Shown: positions 1 through 8,384 of the stretch, piece after piece | Numbering within the stretch: the first letter of the stretch is position 1 | How the letters are laid out: every line of letters begins with the position of its first letter | Assembly: GCF_014635725.1 (NCBI RefSeq) | Contig: NZ_BMDJ01000002.1 | Span: 1-64,000, forward strand | Source of the DNA: Pedobacter mendelii | Lineage (GTDB): Bacteria; Bacteroidota; Bacteroidia; Sphingobacteriales; Sphingobacteriaceae | Length of the DNA: 64,000 nucleotides | Direction of reading: 5' to 3' | Program-made: the position numbers and the translations under genes | The notes under the pieces: model-generated | Seen by the model: only the letters and a program-made list of their open reading frames with translations | Told to the model about the DNA's origin: nothing | Databases searched by the model: none

Positions 1-126
1 CAAGGGGGTCAATTTGGATTGGCGCAAAGGGGTCTTTTTCCTTTGGCGAACCTTATCAAATTAACTCGGCTAAGGGGAACTTTTTAGATTGGCGAAGAGG
101 GGTCAATTTGAAGCGGTTTATCCACA
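1..126. mobile_element. Terminal region of an IS21-like insertion sequence
   Basis: Four related units of about 20 bases, each starting AGGGG(T/A) and most ending TTGGCG, occur at 3-24, 28-48, 73-94 and 98-116. Repeated blocks of this kind are typical of the ends of IS21-family elements. Reading leftward from 126 the end begins TGTGGATAAACCG, which fits the TG...CA termini of the family. The reading frame of the neighbouring histidine kinase stops inside this sequence, so the element inserted into that gene. The transposase genes (istA/istB) would lie to the left, outside the window. The exact end at 126 is inferred from the TG rule, and no target duplication can be checked here. Confidence 0.6.
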
Positions 127-974
127 AAGACAAATAATTGCTTTTCTAAAGGGATTCCTATGCCGCTATCCACTATTTTTAAAGTAAATGTATTTCCTGA
201 AATTTGTGTAAAAGCATCAATGGTACCATTCGGATATGAAAATTTAATTGCATTGGAAACAACATTATGAATAGCTCTCTTGAAATGCATTCTATCAATT
301 AGGTAAGGAAATTTCTCATTAGACAGCGATAGTAATAGTTGCACTTCTTTGTTTGACAATATCCCTTTTAACTCTGTTAGACATTCCCTCACAAAATAAT
401 TCAAATCTGTAATTTCTAATTTGTACTGATCACTTTCCTGTTTTTCTATAAATAGCAACTTGTTCAAAATCTCCAATGCGTGATTTCCAGCTGTCTTTGT
501 GAGATCTATTATTTCGATGTTTTCTGGTTCTTGAATACTATCTTCTAAAAGGCTGTTCAACCCAATAATGTTTGAAATGGGATTACGCAAATCATGGATT
601 GCCCTTTGATAAATCAGATCATGTTTTTTATATTGATTAAGCAGGTAATGCGATAGATGATTAATAGAAATCACTCCTATAAATTCCATATTATCATATA
701 CAGGCAAACAATTAGCACAAGACGAAGCCATAAGATTATAGACATCAACAATGGAAGTTTCTGTGGATACTGAAGGTTTTCTGAAGTCAAAATCAATTAT
801 TCTTCCAGTTGGATGGTTGATCAGGTCATCTTGACTAACGATTCCCGCAACCCTTAATTCTTCATCAATAACGACAAGATATGAGCTGTCTTTTAGCCAT
901 TCAGATAATTCTTCCATTTCTTCCAATATGGAACAGGAGTGATAATTCTTATCAATGAGTTCGCTGATATTCAT
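84..974 (-). pseudogene. CBS-domain sensor histidine kinase, 3' end cut off by IS
   Basis: The 296-residue reading frame begins with a pair of CBS-like repeats (about residues 5-115), which usually bind adenine nucleotides or sense ionic state. A HisKA dimerisation domain follows, with the phospho-acceptor H-box AIHDLRNPISN (about 125-136), then the start of an HATPase domain with an N-box (AIHNVVSNAIKFS) and a G1 box (DSGIGIP). A complete kinase needs the G2/F boxes beyond this point. Here the frame runs into the IS21-like end around position 126 and stops after a few foreign residues. ATP binding is probably lost, so I call it a broken gene. No response regulator is adjacent. Confidence 0.75.
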
Positions 975-1020
975 ACATGATTGATTTTAAAAAGAAATGG
1001 CGCAGGCTAAGTCCTATCTG

Positions 1021-1129
1021 TCCATAGAGGTACTGGTATACCTAAAGTACGAAATAAGCAAGCCCACACCATTGGCATGAGCGTTTCACTTATCTCTCGT
1101 ACTTTTTAAAATTACCAGTTTCCTATGGA
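1021..1129. repeat. Long imperfect inverted repeat (hairpin or MITE relic)
   Basis: The left arm, starting TCCATAGAGGTACTGGTA, is matched by the reverse complement of the right arm ending at CTATGGA (1123-1129). Shared blocks are TCCATAG, ACTGGTA, AAAGTACGA and ATAAG, with small indels between them. The arms are about 38-40 bases and the loop about 30. It could be a small palindromic repeat element or a remnant of a transposon end. No function is visible. Confidence 0.45.
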
Positions 1130-1236
1130 CGAGTTATGCGTAACGCAATATCTTATGTTTCCTCCACCCCTTGGATGAAGAATTGTTTACAGTAAAGCTA
1201 AAGAATTTGTTGTTATTTTAATTATAATTCAATATA

Positions 1237-1273
1237 ACTTTAGAAGTTACCCTAAAGGCTTAACTTCTAAAGT
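1237..1273. repeat. Perfect 13-bp inverted repeat
   Basis: ACTTTAGAAGTTA at 1237-1249 is the exact reverse complement of TAACTTCTAAAGT at 1261-1273, with an 11-base loop. There is no strong T-tract after either arm, so a terminator is less likely than an operator or structured element. It lies about 175 bases beyond the stop codon of the Fur-family gene. Confidence 0.5.
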
Positions 1274-1447
1274 CATTTAAACATCCAATAGATACTGCAT
1301 TAATAACTTTATTTTTAAGCTTACCAGTACATAGTGGCCAATACCGAAATGGTCATGAAGTAAAGTTAAAGCGTACAAAGATGTATCGGATGGAATCAAC
1401 AATTATAGTTCATATACTAATAAACAAACTGATAATTATGACTAATA

Positions 1448-1909
1448 TTAGGCATTATCTTTCTTTTTAAGAAACTCCTCGGCTTTTTTATTGCAACTGT
1501 AACAAATGCCATATACAATGACATTTACGTTTTGAGAAGAGAAACCTTGGGGCATAGAAAGCTTCGGAATATGAAGCTGATCGAGGCAGTATACATTTAA
1601 GCAAACTGTACAATTGAAATGAACATGCTCATCGTGTAGCTGATTATTAGATATTGTAGAAGACGATAAGGCATAATTTGAGGTTCCATTTAAATCCAAG
1701 ACTTTATGAATAATACCCTTTTCTTCAAAAGTTGTCAAAGTTCTGTATAAAGTAACACGGTCTACTTCTTTGCCTATAATCTGTTCCAATTCAGGCTGCG
1801 AGGTAGCTACATCCCTTGATTTCAAGATAGAAAGGACACTTAAACGCGGACTAGTCTTTTTTAAATTATGTTTATCGAGGAGATCAGTAAATTCTTCATT
1901 CATTTTCAC
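1448..1909 (-). CDS. Fur-family metal-responsive repressor, probably Zur-like
   Basis: The 153-residue protein has the Fur family layout. An N-terminal winged helix carries the recognition segment DRVTLYRTLTTFEEKGII (about 50-67). The C-terminal dimerisation and metal domain has HVHF (His95, His97), a CxxC pair (Cys100, Cys103) and a second CxxC pair (Cys136, Cys139) that would hold the structural zinc. Family members repress metal-uptake genes when the metal is abundant. It lies about 650 bases left of the first of five TGCAA-N5-TTGCA inverted repeats that precede the lanthipeptide and COG0523 units, so it is the natural candidate to bind them. No such box was seen in front of this gene. The zinc assignment is inferred mainly from the COG0523 gene in the same set; iron, manganese or peroxide sensing cannot be excluded. 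Confidence 0.85.
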   Translation of the reverse strand: MKMNEEFTDLLDKHNLKKTSPRLSVLSILKSRDVATSQPELEQIIGKEVDRVTLYRTLTTFEEKGIIHKVLDLNGTSNYALSSSTISNNQLHDEHVHFNCTVCLNVYCLDQLHIPKLSMPQGFSSQNVNVIVYGICYSCNKKAEEFLKKKDNA

Positions 1910-1994
1910 TTTGCAAAATTAATTATTATTTATTCATTAAAACATTAAGGTAGGAATATCTAATCTTAAAACTGTCTAAAAAACGTTATTTTAT

Positions 1995-2355
1995 TTATAA
2001 GCGAGATTTTGTACTGTTGTATTCCAGAAAGATGTTTTCCTGCCATAAGGCGTTGTTTGAAACGACTTTGCGTATTGTTTTAGATATATCAGGGTCTAAA
2101 GAACAGCAAAATGTTAATATTTTAACGAACGGAGGAAATGGGTATGATCCACCTTGCCCAGGTTCTATTCTGAAAAAATATTTAATTTCTTCTTTTTCCC
2201 GAGCTGGTTCACTTACCTTCCCATCAACGGTAATATCCTCTTTAGTTTGAGTTACATTTATAATTGAAGTGTGTTTTAGGGGCGGGAATTCATTTATTTG
2301 TGCAGTAACATTGGTAATGCTAAAGATAAAAAAGGATGAAATAAAACTTAATCAT
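1995..2355 (-). pseudogene. Decayed CBM9-like exported protein fragment
   Basis: On the minus strand an ATG at 2353-2355 opens a start that runs out of frame within 12 codons. The neighbouring frame continues as a signal-peptide-like segment ending in NVTAQ, then about 95 residues including EDITVDGKVSEPA and a following VKIL segment. This resembles the N-terminal 'i.vdG.l.EpaW' region of CBM9-like carbohydrate-binding proteins. A run of six T between ATG and signal peptide is the likely frameshift site. The body ends early at 1995, well short of a full family member, so I read it as a remnant. The family assignment is by eye and tentative. Confidence 0.45.
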
Positions 2356-2560
2356 GGTTAGGAAATTGAAATAAGTGCTAATAAATTTTTTTTAGTTATT
2401 TTTTTCCCTTTTCTTGGCGGTCTGACGCAATGGACTGCCGACCTACATATTGAAAACTATCCCAAAAAATCATGTAGAAACTTTCGTTACTACTACATTG
2501 CTATTAATCATTAAACTATTTTGAAACGATAATAAAAGAAAACTTTTTAATGAAATTATT

Positions 2561-2575
2561 TGCAACTATGTTGCA
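2561..2575. promoter_or_regulatory. Fur/Zur-type box A overlapping the lanthipeptide promoter
   Basis: TGCAACTATGTTGCA is an inverted repeat, TGCAA-N5-TTGCA, 83 bases before the precursor start codon. A Bacteroidota-style promoter can be placed over it: a -33 TTG at 2560-2562, then 20 bases to TACCTTTC at 2583-2590 (consensus TAnnTTTG with one mismatch). Repressor binding would cover the -33 element. The same repeat occurs at four other starts in this window (10769, 20240, 21580 and 21665). Confidence 0.75.
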
Positions 2576-2657
2576 TTAGTTATACCTTTCACTTGTTGCA
2601 ACCAGGGATAAGCCGAAACCCTGAATTAACAGTAGGCATAACTTAATTTTTAATTTT

Positions 2658-2849
2658 ATGAAAAACAATCAGGGATTAAAGCTGAATCTAGAAGATTTAC
2701 AGCTTGAAAGTTTCGTAACCAGCATTGACAGTGAAATGACTGCGCGTCTTGCGGGTGGTGTTGGAGTGCCTGTTGAGCATCCAACGCATACTCAGCAAAC
2801 AGATGTTTCTGACACGCCTCATGCAAAGTGTACTACTGTCGTTTGCTAA
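2658..2849 (+). CDS. Class I lanthipeptide precursor, pinensin-like leader
   Basis: This 63-residue peptide is the substrate of the adjoining lanthipeptide enzymes. Residues 1-34 look like a leader: a LKLNLEDL segment and an ESFVT motif (17-21), reminiscent of pinensin-type leaders in Bacteroidota, and a double glycine at 33-34 where a C39 protease would cut. The predicted core (35-63, 29 residues) has six Thr after residue 42, one Ser (51) and two Cys (58 and 63), so up to two (methyl)lanthionine rings. It also has three His (41, 44, 55), Glu40, Asp49 and Asp52, an unusually metal-ligand-rich core. The gene is convergent with the lanC-like gene, shares a terminator with it, and has Fur-type box A upstream. 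Ring pattern and activity are not visible from sequence. Confidence 0.85.
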   Translation: MKNNQGLKLNLEDLQLESFVTSIDSEMTARLAGGVGVPVEHPTHTQQTDVSDTPHAKCTTVVC

Positions 2850-2858
2850 TTTAATTTG

Positions 2859-2884
2859 CCGGGCGTTGATTAATCAGCGTCCGG
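2859..2884. terminator. Bidirectional terminator between precursor and lanC-like gene
   Basis: A GC-rich hairpin (CCGGGCG ... CGTCCGG around the palindrome TGATTAATCA) is followed by TATTTT on the plus strand and by an AT-rich tract on the minus strand. It overlaps the last codons of the convergent lanC-like gene and sits 10 bases after the precursor stop, so it can end both transcripts. Confidence 0.6.
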
Positions 2885-4834
2885 TATTTTATCATTTATT
2901 TCTACAAGTCCATTTTGAATGAATATCCTGAGTTGCAGAGTGATCTTTTTAGACAGGATATCTTTCTCTTTTTCGTCTACGTTTTCTCGGTCAAGTTCTA
3001 AAAGTACATTTTCGAAAAGAAGATACCCATTGGTTGGTGTGGTCAGCTGACTTAGCAAAAAGGTAGCCCATTTGCCAGGATAAATAATGGCGATATCACA
3101 TTCCTTCTGCAGCAGGATGATTTGCTTTCGCACCTTTACTTTTTCGACAATCGATAACGTATCATCTGGGTTATAATACGAATCATGAAGTTCTATATTA
3201 GATGTTAGACTAAATGTTTGATGCAGCAACTTCTCGTCATCTAAGGCGCTTAAGAACTTACATTTTCCCAATAACCTTTCATTTCTCTTCGCTATACACA
3301 ACGCGCCTTTATGCATTTTCCAAATCTCCACTATTTTAAGTTCGAGATTCAAAACATCTGCGATATATTCAAACTCTTCTCCCGATGTGTTTTGTTGTGC
3401 AACCCTCAGAATGGTTTTTCCAAACAGGTTGATATTTGAGCAATAAATTTTTGATAACTTAATCTCATATTTTTTTAGCTCCGCAATTGTTTTACTAAAG
3501 TACCGGCTATATATGTTAAAAGCTACGCTTTCACTTGAATATCTATTATTCACAGGTAATTGCACTTTAGATAGAGGCAAGCTAGGGTAAAGAATGTCGG
3601 GCGCTTTTTGGTCCGAGAGCACACTAATCAGCATGTATCCTATACCTGTTTTGCCCGAAAATAGGCCAAAGTCGGCTTGGTTGGTTTCTATGAAAGTATT
3701 GAAGGTATTTTCCAAAGCATAAAGTTTGAACGCGTTCCGGGCAATCGTCATGAGTGTTTCCGGTATATCCTTATCAGCTATCTGTTGTTGATAATTAAGC
3801 AAAAAGCTTGTATAACCTGCAAAACCGGTACATAGAGTGTAATCAGTCCGATTTGATTTGATGTCGCTTTTGCAACGCATAAGGGCATGTTTAGCTTGAG
3901 TGAGGTAGCTTTTTTCCCCTGTGGCCTCATAGGCATATAATCTCGCTAATCCCACACCAGCAGCACCATGAGCCCATGAGTTTACATTGCTGATGTGGGG
4001 TAAGAATATTTGAATATCCCAGGTGTGGGCGTTTGGAAGGTTTAGGCGCATGAAACCCAGCCGCAGATCAAGCCAGTTATTTGCTTTATAATCGTAATAA
4101 AGCATTTCGTAAGCTAAAGCTTCTTCAGCCAAATATACTAAACCCTCGTATCCTAGAAATTTTCCTGCTTGCATGAGTGCAAAAGCTATTCCCGATGCAC
4201 CATGAGAAAAACCGGCCAGGCTATCATAAGCATATTTGTCATGCTCCCATTTGAGTCCGCGTTCAGATACCCTGGCATCTGCAATAAAATAATCAATAAC
4301 AGAATGTATAGCTCTTAAAACATCTGGATGTTGATGATATGAATAAAGTTTACAAAGTACCAGTAAATTGCCGGCATGACCACTCAAAAGATCAAATTTG
4401 GTGACCTTATTTACAATGCTGTTCAAATGCTGATTAGCAATTGCTGAAGCTTCTTCAAGGTAATCCATATCGCCGGTTACTTCAAAAAGGTGTAGCGCCA
4501 TATAAATCCAATCTGTAACACCTGAATACAAACAAAAAAATTTGGGATGTTTTGCAGCTTCGATCTTTCTGACCCTTTTATATATCTGTTTAGCCAGCAA
4601 CAAATGTTCAGGCTTTTCGTACAAAGAATAATAGGCCAGAAAAAAAAGCGCAATACCACAATCGCCGTTAAATATTTCTGATGATTGCTTGAACGCATAA
4701 GGGGCTGTAGGAGTCGGATAATAAGGAACAAGCCAATAAGGGCCATTGTCGTCCTCTAGCATATTGGCCATTATTTCCTCCTCTATCTGATCGAGATATT
4801 GCCTTAATTCCTTTTGTTGTTTTTGATTGAACAT
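2870..4834 (-). CDS. LanC-like lanthionine cyclase with degenerate zinc site
   Basis: Residues 1 to about 410 form a LanC-type alpha-toroid with the expected repeated Gly-rich turns: FNGDCG (56-61), YSGVTD (103-108), LSGHAG (150-155), FSHGASG (209-215), SWAHGAAG (286-293), LCTGFAG (334-340) and FSGKTG (392-397). LanC enzymes add Cys thiols to dehydrated Ser/Thr. Typical members bind zinc through Cys in SW-C-HG/YG and Cys-His in LC-H-G. Here those positions are Ala288 and Cys335-Thr336, so only one of three ligands remains. Residues 411-654 are an extra domain whose end looks winged-helix-like. It is the last gene of the exporter-LanB-LanC operon, 18 bases after the preceding gene. It may cyclise without zinc, as class III cyclases do, or may act as a scaffold. 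Confidence 0.8.
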   Translation of the reverse strand: MFNQKQQKELRQYLDQIEEEIMANMLEDDNGPYWLVPYYPTPTAPYAFKQSSEIFNGDCGIALFFLAYYSLYEKPEHLLLAKQIYKRVRKIEAAKHPKFFCLYSGVTDWIYMALHLFEVTGDMDYLEEASAIANQHLNSIVNKVTKFDLLSGHAGNLLVLCKLYSYHQHPDVLRAIHSVIDYFIADARVSERGLKWEHDKYAYDSLAGFSHGASGIAFALMQAGKFLGYEGLVYLAEEALAYEMLYYDYKANNWLDLRLGFMRLNLPNAHTWDIQIFLPHISNVNSWAHGAAGVGLARLYAYEATGEKSYLTQAKHALMRCKSDIKSNRTDYTLCTGFAGYTSFLLNYQQQIADKDIPETLMTIARNAFKLYALENTFNTFIETNQADFGLFSGKTGIGYMLISVLSDQKAPDILYPSLPLSKVQLPVNNRYSSESVAFNIYSRYFSKTIAELKKYEIKLSKIYCSNINLFGKTILRVAQQNTSGEEFEYIADVLNLELKIVEIWKMHKGALCIAKRNERLLGKCKFLSALDDEKLLHQTFSLTSNIELHDSYYNPDDTLSIVEKVKVRKQIILLQKECDIAIIYPGKWATFLLSQLTTPTNGYLLFENVLLELDRENVDEKEKDILSKKITLQLRIFIQNGLVEINDKIPDAD

Positions 4835-4852
4835 ATTGACGAATAAGGTTTA

Positions 4853-5740
4853 TTAATTTTCTTTCAAAATATGTTGTAAGCATCTATATGTACAATACAT
4901 CAGGTAAGACTCCTCCTGATTTGATATACCCAGTCGGTTATGGGTCATGTGCATCAGGCTTCTGAGGGTTTCGTTGAGTGTAGATTTCGGCAATTGCGCA
5001 TCAAGGTACTGTCTCATAATCAGAATATTAGAAATCCGAAATTTCAGCCACTCACTGTCCAGTGACCCGTTTTCAATAGCTGTCCAAAAATGGGCAGCTG
5101 CTACTTGTAAAGTATGACCGATTCGTTGAAAGAGCCGCTCGAATTGGTGGTGCCATAATAAGATTTCTTCAGCCTCGCTTTTTATTGGATTACAAAGTGG
5201 CTTAAGCCAGTTGTCAATAAATGACAAGCAGATATCGTTCACCTCTAGGATAACAAACTTGCAGGCAAACATAAGCAGCAGGTGGTGCCTGATAGCTTCT
5301 GTAAAATTATTTTGTGGTGTATATCTAAGTCTATAGATCCTTTCCAGCGTAATGGCGGAGGAAGCCATAAAATATTGCTCTGCTAATCGAATCGCATCAG
5401 GCCCGCCATAACGGGAGGTTTCCGGCTCATAAGGAAGAAACTTAACACAGTTGCTTTCAATGTATTCTTTGCCATCAGTACCAGTCATGATAAAAGCAAA
5501 CTGATAGTTGGCATAGAACTTTGATGCAGCATTTAATAACAACTCTGCCAAACTCGATGCCAAGCAGGTATGTAAGCGCAGCCTGATATGACTGCCCCCT
5601 TCTCCATACCGGATATAGAACCAGGCGTCCGGCCCGGTCAGCCATTCTTTATTCTCATCGATAAACGGTTTGACCAATTCGGTTAATACGAGTTCAAGAT
5701 CTAAGAAATAAATGTGCGCAGACAGCCAGGTTGGTTCCAT
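4853..5740 (-). CDS. Split LanB elimination domain (thiopeptide-type biosynthesis protein)
   Basis: The 295-residue protein matches the stand-alone C-terminal elimination domain of class I dehydratases ('thiopeptide-type bacteriocin biosynthesis protein' family). It opens with WLSAHIYFL, followed by DAWFYIRYGEGGSHIRLRL, which fits the family's typical W.....Y..........FIRY.....HlRlR pattern. This domain removes glutamate from glutamylated Ser/Thr to give dehydro-amino acids. In many Bacteroidota clusters, including pinensin, LanB is split in two genes, as here. The start codon overlaps the stop of the upstream LanB N-terminal gene by one base, indicating translational coupling and a 1:1 partner. 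Confidence 0.8.
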   Translation of the reverse strand: MEPTWLSAHIYFLDLELVLTELVKPFIDENKEWLTGPDAWFYIRYGEGGSHIRLRLHTCLASSLAELLLNAASKFYANYQFAFIMTGTDGKEYIESNCVKFLPYEPETSRYGGPDAIRLAEQYFMASSAITLERIYRLRYTPQNNFTEAIRHHLLLMFACKFVILEVNDICLSFIDNWLKPLCNPIKSEAEEILLWHHQFERLFQRIGHTLQVAAAHFWTAIENGSLDSEWLKFRISNILIMRQYLDAQLPKSTLNETLRSLMHMTHNRLGISNQEESYLMYCTYRCLQHILKEN

Positions 5741-8379
5741 TAGTGTTTATTCCATTGAATTAAGTATTCTTTAATTTCGCTGTTCTGAAAATGCATATTG
5801 CCAGATATGTAATCTGGTAATACTTCCTCAAAATATAGCTGCTTTCCGGATCGCAGTAGTAGTTTGCGTAACATAGTTACCATAAGTGGTTGGTTGAAAG
5901 AAAAATACTGTGGCTTATAATCATCCCCAAGCCCGGATTTAGCTGTTTTATCTTTTTCAAAAACGGTTTGTTTGCGCAAATAGACAAAAGCCAGTTCCGG
6001 TAAACCATATTCCAACCGCCATTTCTGAAGTTTTATATAATATGTCGAATCATCTTCTTTAACAAACGGGTCAGGGAGTGATGAAGTTTTTACTAACCAA
6101 CCCTTTCTCCTAATCACTACCGTATCGTCATAAACGATACGTGGTAAAAGCCGTATGCCTTTTCCTACAGGTGACGACAGTTCTAGCAGAACATTATCAA
6201 CTGAATCAATCAAAATTTTCAGGCTGGGCCTGCTTTCAATATTAAAGTGTGCAAGTAATTGATACAAGTTTGAACGAAAGAAAAATGACTCAAGCGAGAG
6301 ATCAAAAGCGTACACTTTTTTACTTCCGTAGGTCAACACCAGTTCTTTGTCAATTTGATCGTAGCTGACTTTAAGATCATTCACCGGCAATTGTTGCTCC
6401 GGCGGGTAAATACCATTGCCGCCGGGCAATGTAATTTCGTATTTTAATAAAGGCGGATGGCTGTTTGCGTTAAACGTAGAGGCATCATTCAGTTCGGCCA
6501 TAATTATCTCATCGGAAAAAAGCTGAATATTATGCTCCACCTGCTTAGCTGTCACACCGCTATCGAACATGGACAAAAATCTTCCACTCACTTTCCCCAT
6601 ACCAGGTAGCAGAGCATTAATAACTCCTTGGATTTCCCCTGTCCCGTCTGGGTCAACATCAAACAATTGTACAAACATACCCTTAGCATATTTACCTGCG
6701 GGTTCAATCGGTAACGGAAAATTATCTGGTGAAAGGTTTAGTGTCTCCGCTGTTAAGTCTTTCTTCCTGATCTGTTGTTTGAAACCGGCAATCCAAGTTT
6801 CCGTTTCCTCTGACATTGCTGATAGTGCGCCAATTTCTTTTTCCTTTTTTTTGAAATGAAAGTAATAATCGTGGTAAAAGGTCAATAATGAAGTCTGAAA
6901 GCCTGTGCCATAGTGAGCACAAAAAAAGTTCGTCATTTTTTGCCGCTCGCTTGTAAGGCCGTCTAAAGGGCTAAGATGAAGGAGTAAACGGTCCACTTTA
7001 GCAATGAATGGTTTTAAAAGAGACTTAGGCAGCCGGCTTTTATGGTTCGTAAAACAATCTTCATAGAATAACTGCTTTGCAGTAAATCGGTAACTTTTGA
7101 ATTGGTCTATGCTAAAAGCAGTACTGGTGTGGCCCGCAGCCGAATTGCTTTCCCGAACTTCGATCTCAGCTTCCAACAAGTTAAGCGTATCGCCAATTTG
7201 TTGTTCTGCCTTTAATAGAATATCCTTCCTTAAAATTGAATCAGCGGATGAAAATTCTGTCCTAAGCCTATCTAGCTTGGTAAATAAGTTTATTAAATCT
7301 GCGACTTTTGCAGGCTGAGGCTTGGTGTCGTTAAGAAAAGACAAAAACTTACTGCTCCATTGCGGATGAAGTCCGTTTATGCCCACGCCGAGTTCTAGAA
7401 AGCCGGAACTAACGAGCTTAAGTAAATAGCTTTTGATAGCCGATTTATCTTCATCTACATGCCCTTTTACCTGCTTAATCAATTGAATCAACGTCAGTCC
7501 TGAACTGAGTTTTATCTTCATTAGATATAGTTGCAATCCTTTGGCTGGCAGGGATTGAAACGACTCGACATTATTAAAATTAACCAGGAAATGAATTTTA
7601 TCGCCGTCAATTGCTACCGTTTTGTTCAACTGGACTAAGAGGTGTTCGTTAATCATCGGGTCCATTTTTAAAATGGTTATCAGATAGTCAAAAAGAGCGT
7701 TGCTCAGGCGAATACTGCCTTTGACCTCTTGCGGAACCAGTTTCTTTTCAGGCACTGAGATAGCTAAACCTGTAAATGTAAAAAAGCTGAACGGTGAGGT
7801 TTTATAGGCCATTCGAGTTAGGTATCGCATCAGGCTAAATTCAATCCTTAATTCCTTTTGCTTAAATGCCGAAGCATCAGCCGTCCTAAATTCTTTGAGC
7901 TGCTCGAAAAGAACAGGGCTAGATAACAGCAATGCTTTCTGAAATCCTGAATGGGTCGTAAGTTCTTGAAGGTACCGCCTATCTTCTGTTAATTTTTCTT
8001 GGTATTGATGGGATAGTTGCCATTCAATTGAGTGCATGTCTTTACCTATTTGTATATAGCCCAACAGCTGGCCGCTTATTTCAGCGGGAAGTTTATCTTG
8101 CCATGCAGACGTTAAATAGGCTTCGATGTTTTTTCTGTTATAAATAAGCCTTTTAAGATTTATCAATTGCTGTCTGGCTTTATCATCAGTTTGTTGATTG
8201 ATAAGAAGATACAGCTCCTCACACAGTCTATCTTTTAAATAAATCAATCGTTTATCCAATTCGTGATGTGAATTGAAATCTATTGAAGTAAAATCCCACT
8301 GCTGGAGCGTATGATAATCCAGACCAGGATAGCGTACTAGTGAATAGGGAAATAAAGTAATTTTAGTTGATGTTTGCAT
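5740..8379 (-). CDS. Split LanB glutamylation domain (lantibiotic dehydratase)
   Basis: The 879-residue protein fits the large N-terminal domain of class I lantibiotic dehydratases, which uses glutamyl-tRNA to glutamylate Ser and Thr of the precursor in the cytoplasm. The hallmark stretch RYLTRMAYKTSPFSFFTF (about 185-202) corresponds to the R...R.TPFGLF motif, and the second half contains the ALLPGMGKVSGR region typical of the family. The elimination domain is missing here and is supplied by the next gene. The gene follows the exporter by 5 bases. The precursor is the only obvious substrate in the window. Confidence 0.85.
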   Translation of the reverse strand: MQTSTKITLFPYSLVRYPGLDYHTLQQWDFTSIDFNSHHELDKRLIYLKDRLCEELYLLINQQTDDKARQQLINLKRLIYNRKNIEAYLTSAWQDKLPAEISGQLLGYIQIGKDMHSIEWQLSHQYQEKLTEDRRYLQELTTHSGFQKALLLSSPVLFEQLKEFRTADASAFKQKELRIEFSLMRYLTRMAYKTSPFSFFTFTGLAISVPEKKLVPQEVKGSIRLSNALFDYLITILKMDPMINEHLLVQLNKTVAIDGDKIHFLVNFNNVESFQSLPAKGLQLYLMKIKLSSGLTLIQLIKQVKGHVDEDKSAIKSYLLKLVSSGFLELGVGINGLHPQWSSKFLSFLNDTKPQPAKVADLINLFTKLDRLRTEFSSADSILRKDILLKAEQQIGDTLNLLEAEIEVRESNSAAGHTSTAFSIDQFKSYRFTAKQLFYEDCFTNHKSRLPKSLLKPFIAKVDRLLLHLSPLDGLTSERQKMTNFFCAHYGTGFQTSLLTFYHDYYFHFKKKEKEIGALSAMSEETETWIAGFKQQIRKKDLTAETLNLSPDNFPLPIEPAGKYAKGMFVQLFDVDPDGTGEIQGVINALLPGMGKVSGRFLSMFDSGVTAKQVEHNIQLFSDEIIMAELNDASTFNANSHPPLLKYEITLPGGNGIYPPEQQLPVNDLKVSYDQIDKELVLTYGSKKVYAFDLSLESFFFRSNLYQLLAHFNIESRPSLKILIDSVDNVLLELSSPVGKGIRLLPRIVYDDTVVIRRKGWLVKTSSLPDPFVKEDDSTYYIKLQKWRLEYGLPELAFVYLRKQTVFEKDKTAKSGLGDDYKPQYFSFNQPLMVTMLRKLLLRSGKQLYFEEVLPDYISGNMHFQNSEIKEYLIQWNKH

Positions 8380-8384
8380 ATATG

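Larger units (their letters stand above)
975..1447. other. Gene-free stretch containing two inverted repeats
   Basis: No convincing reading frame was seen between the truncated kinase and the Fur-family gene. The stretch holds a long imperfect inverted repeat at 1021-1129 and a perfect 13-bp inverted repeat at 1237-1273, listed separately. The remainder is AT-rich, with nothing recognisable. Confidence 0.6.

Noticed and set aside
2017..2250. 77-codon plus-strand frame
   Set aside because: It lies antisense to the CBM9-like remnant and has no protein-like composition or start signals.
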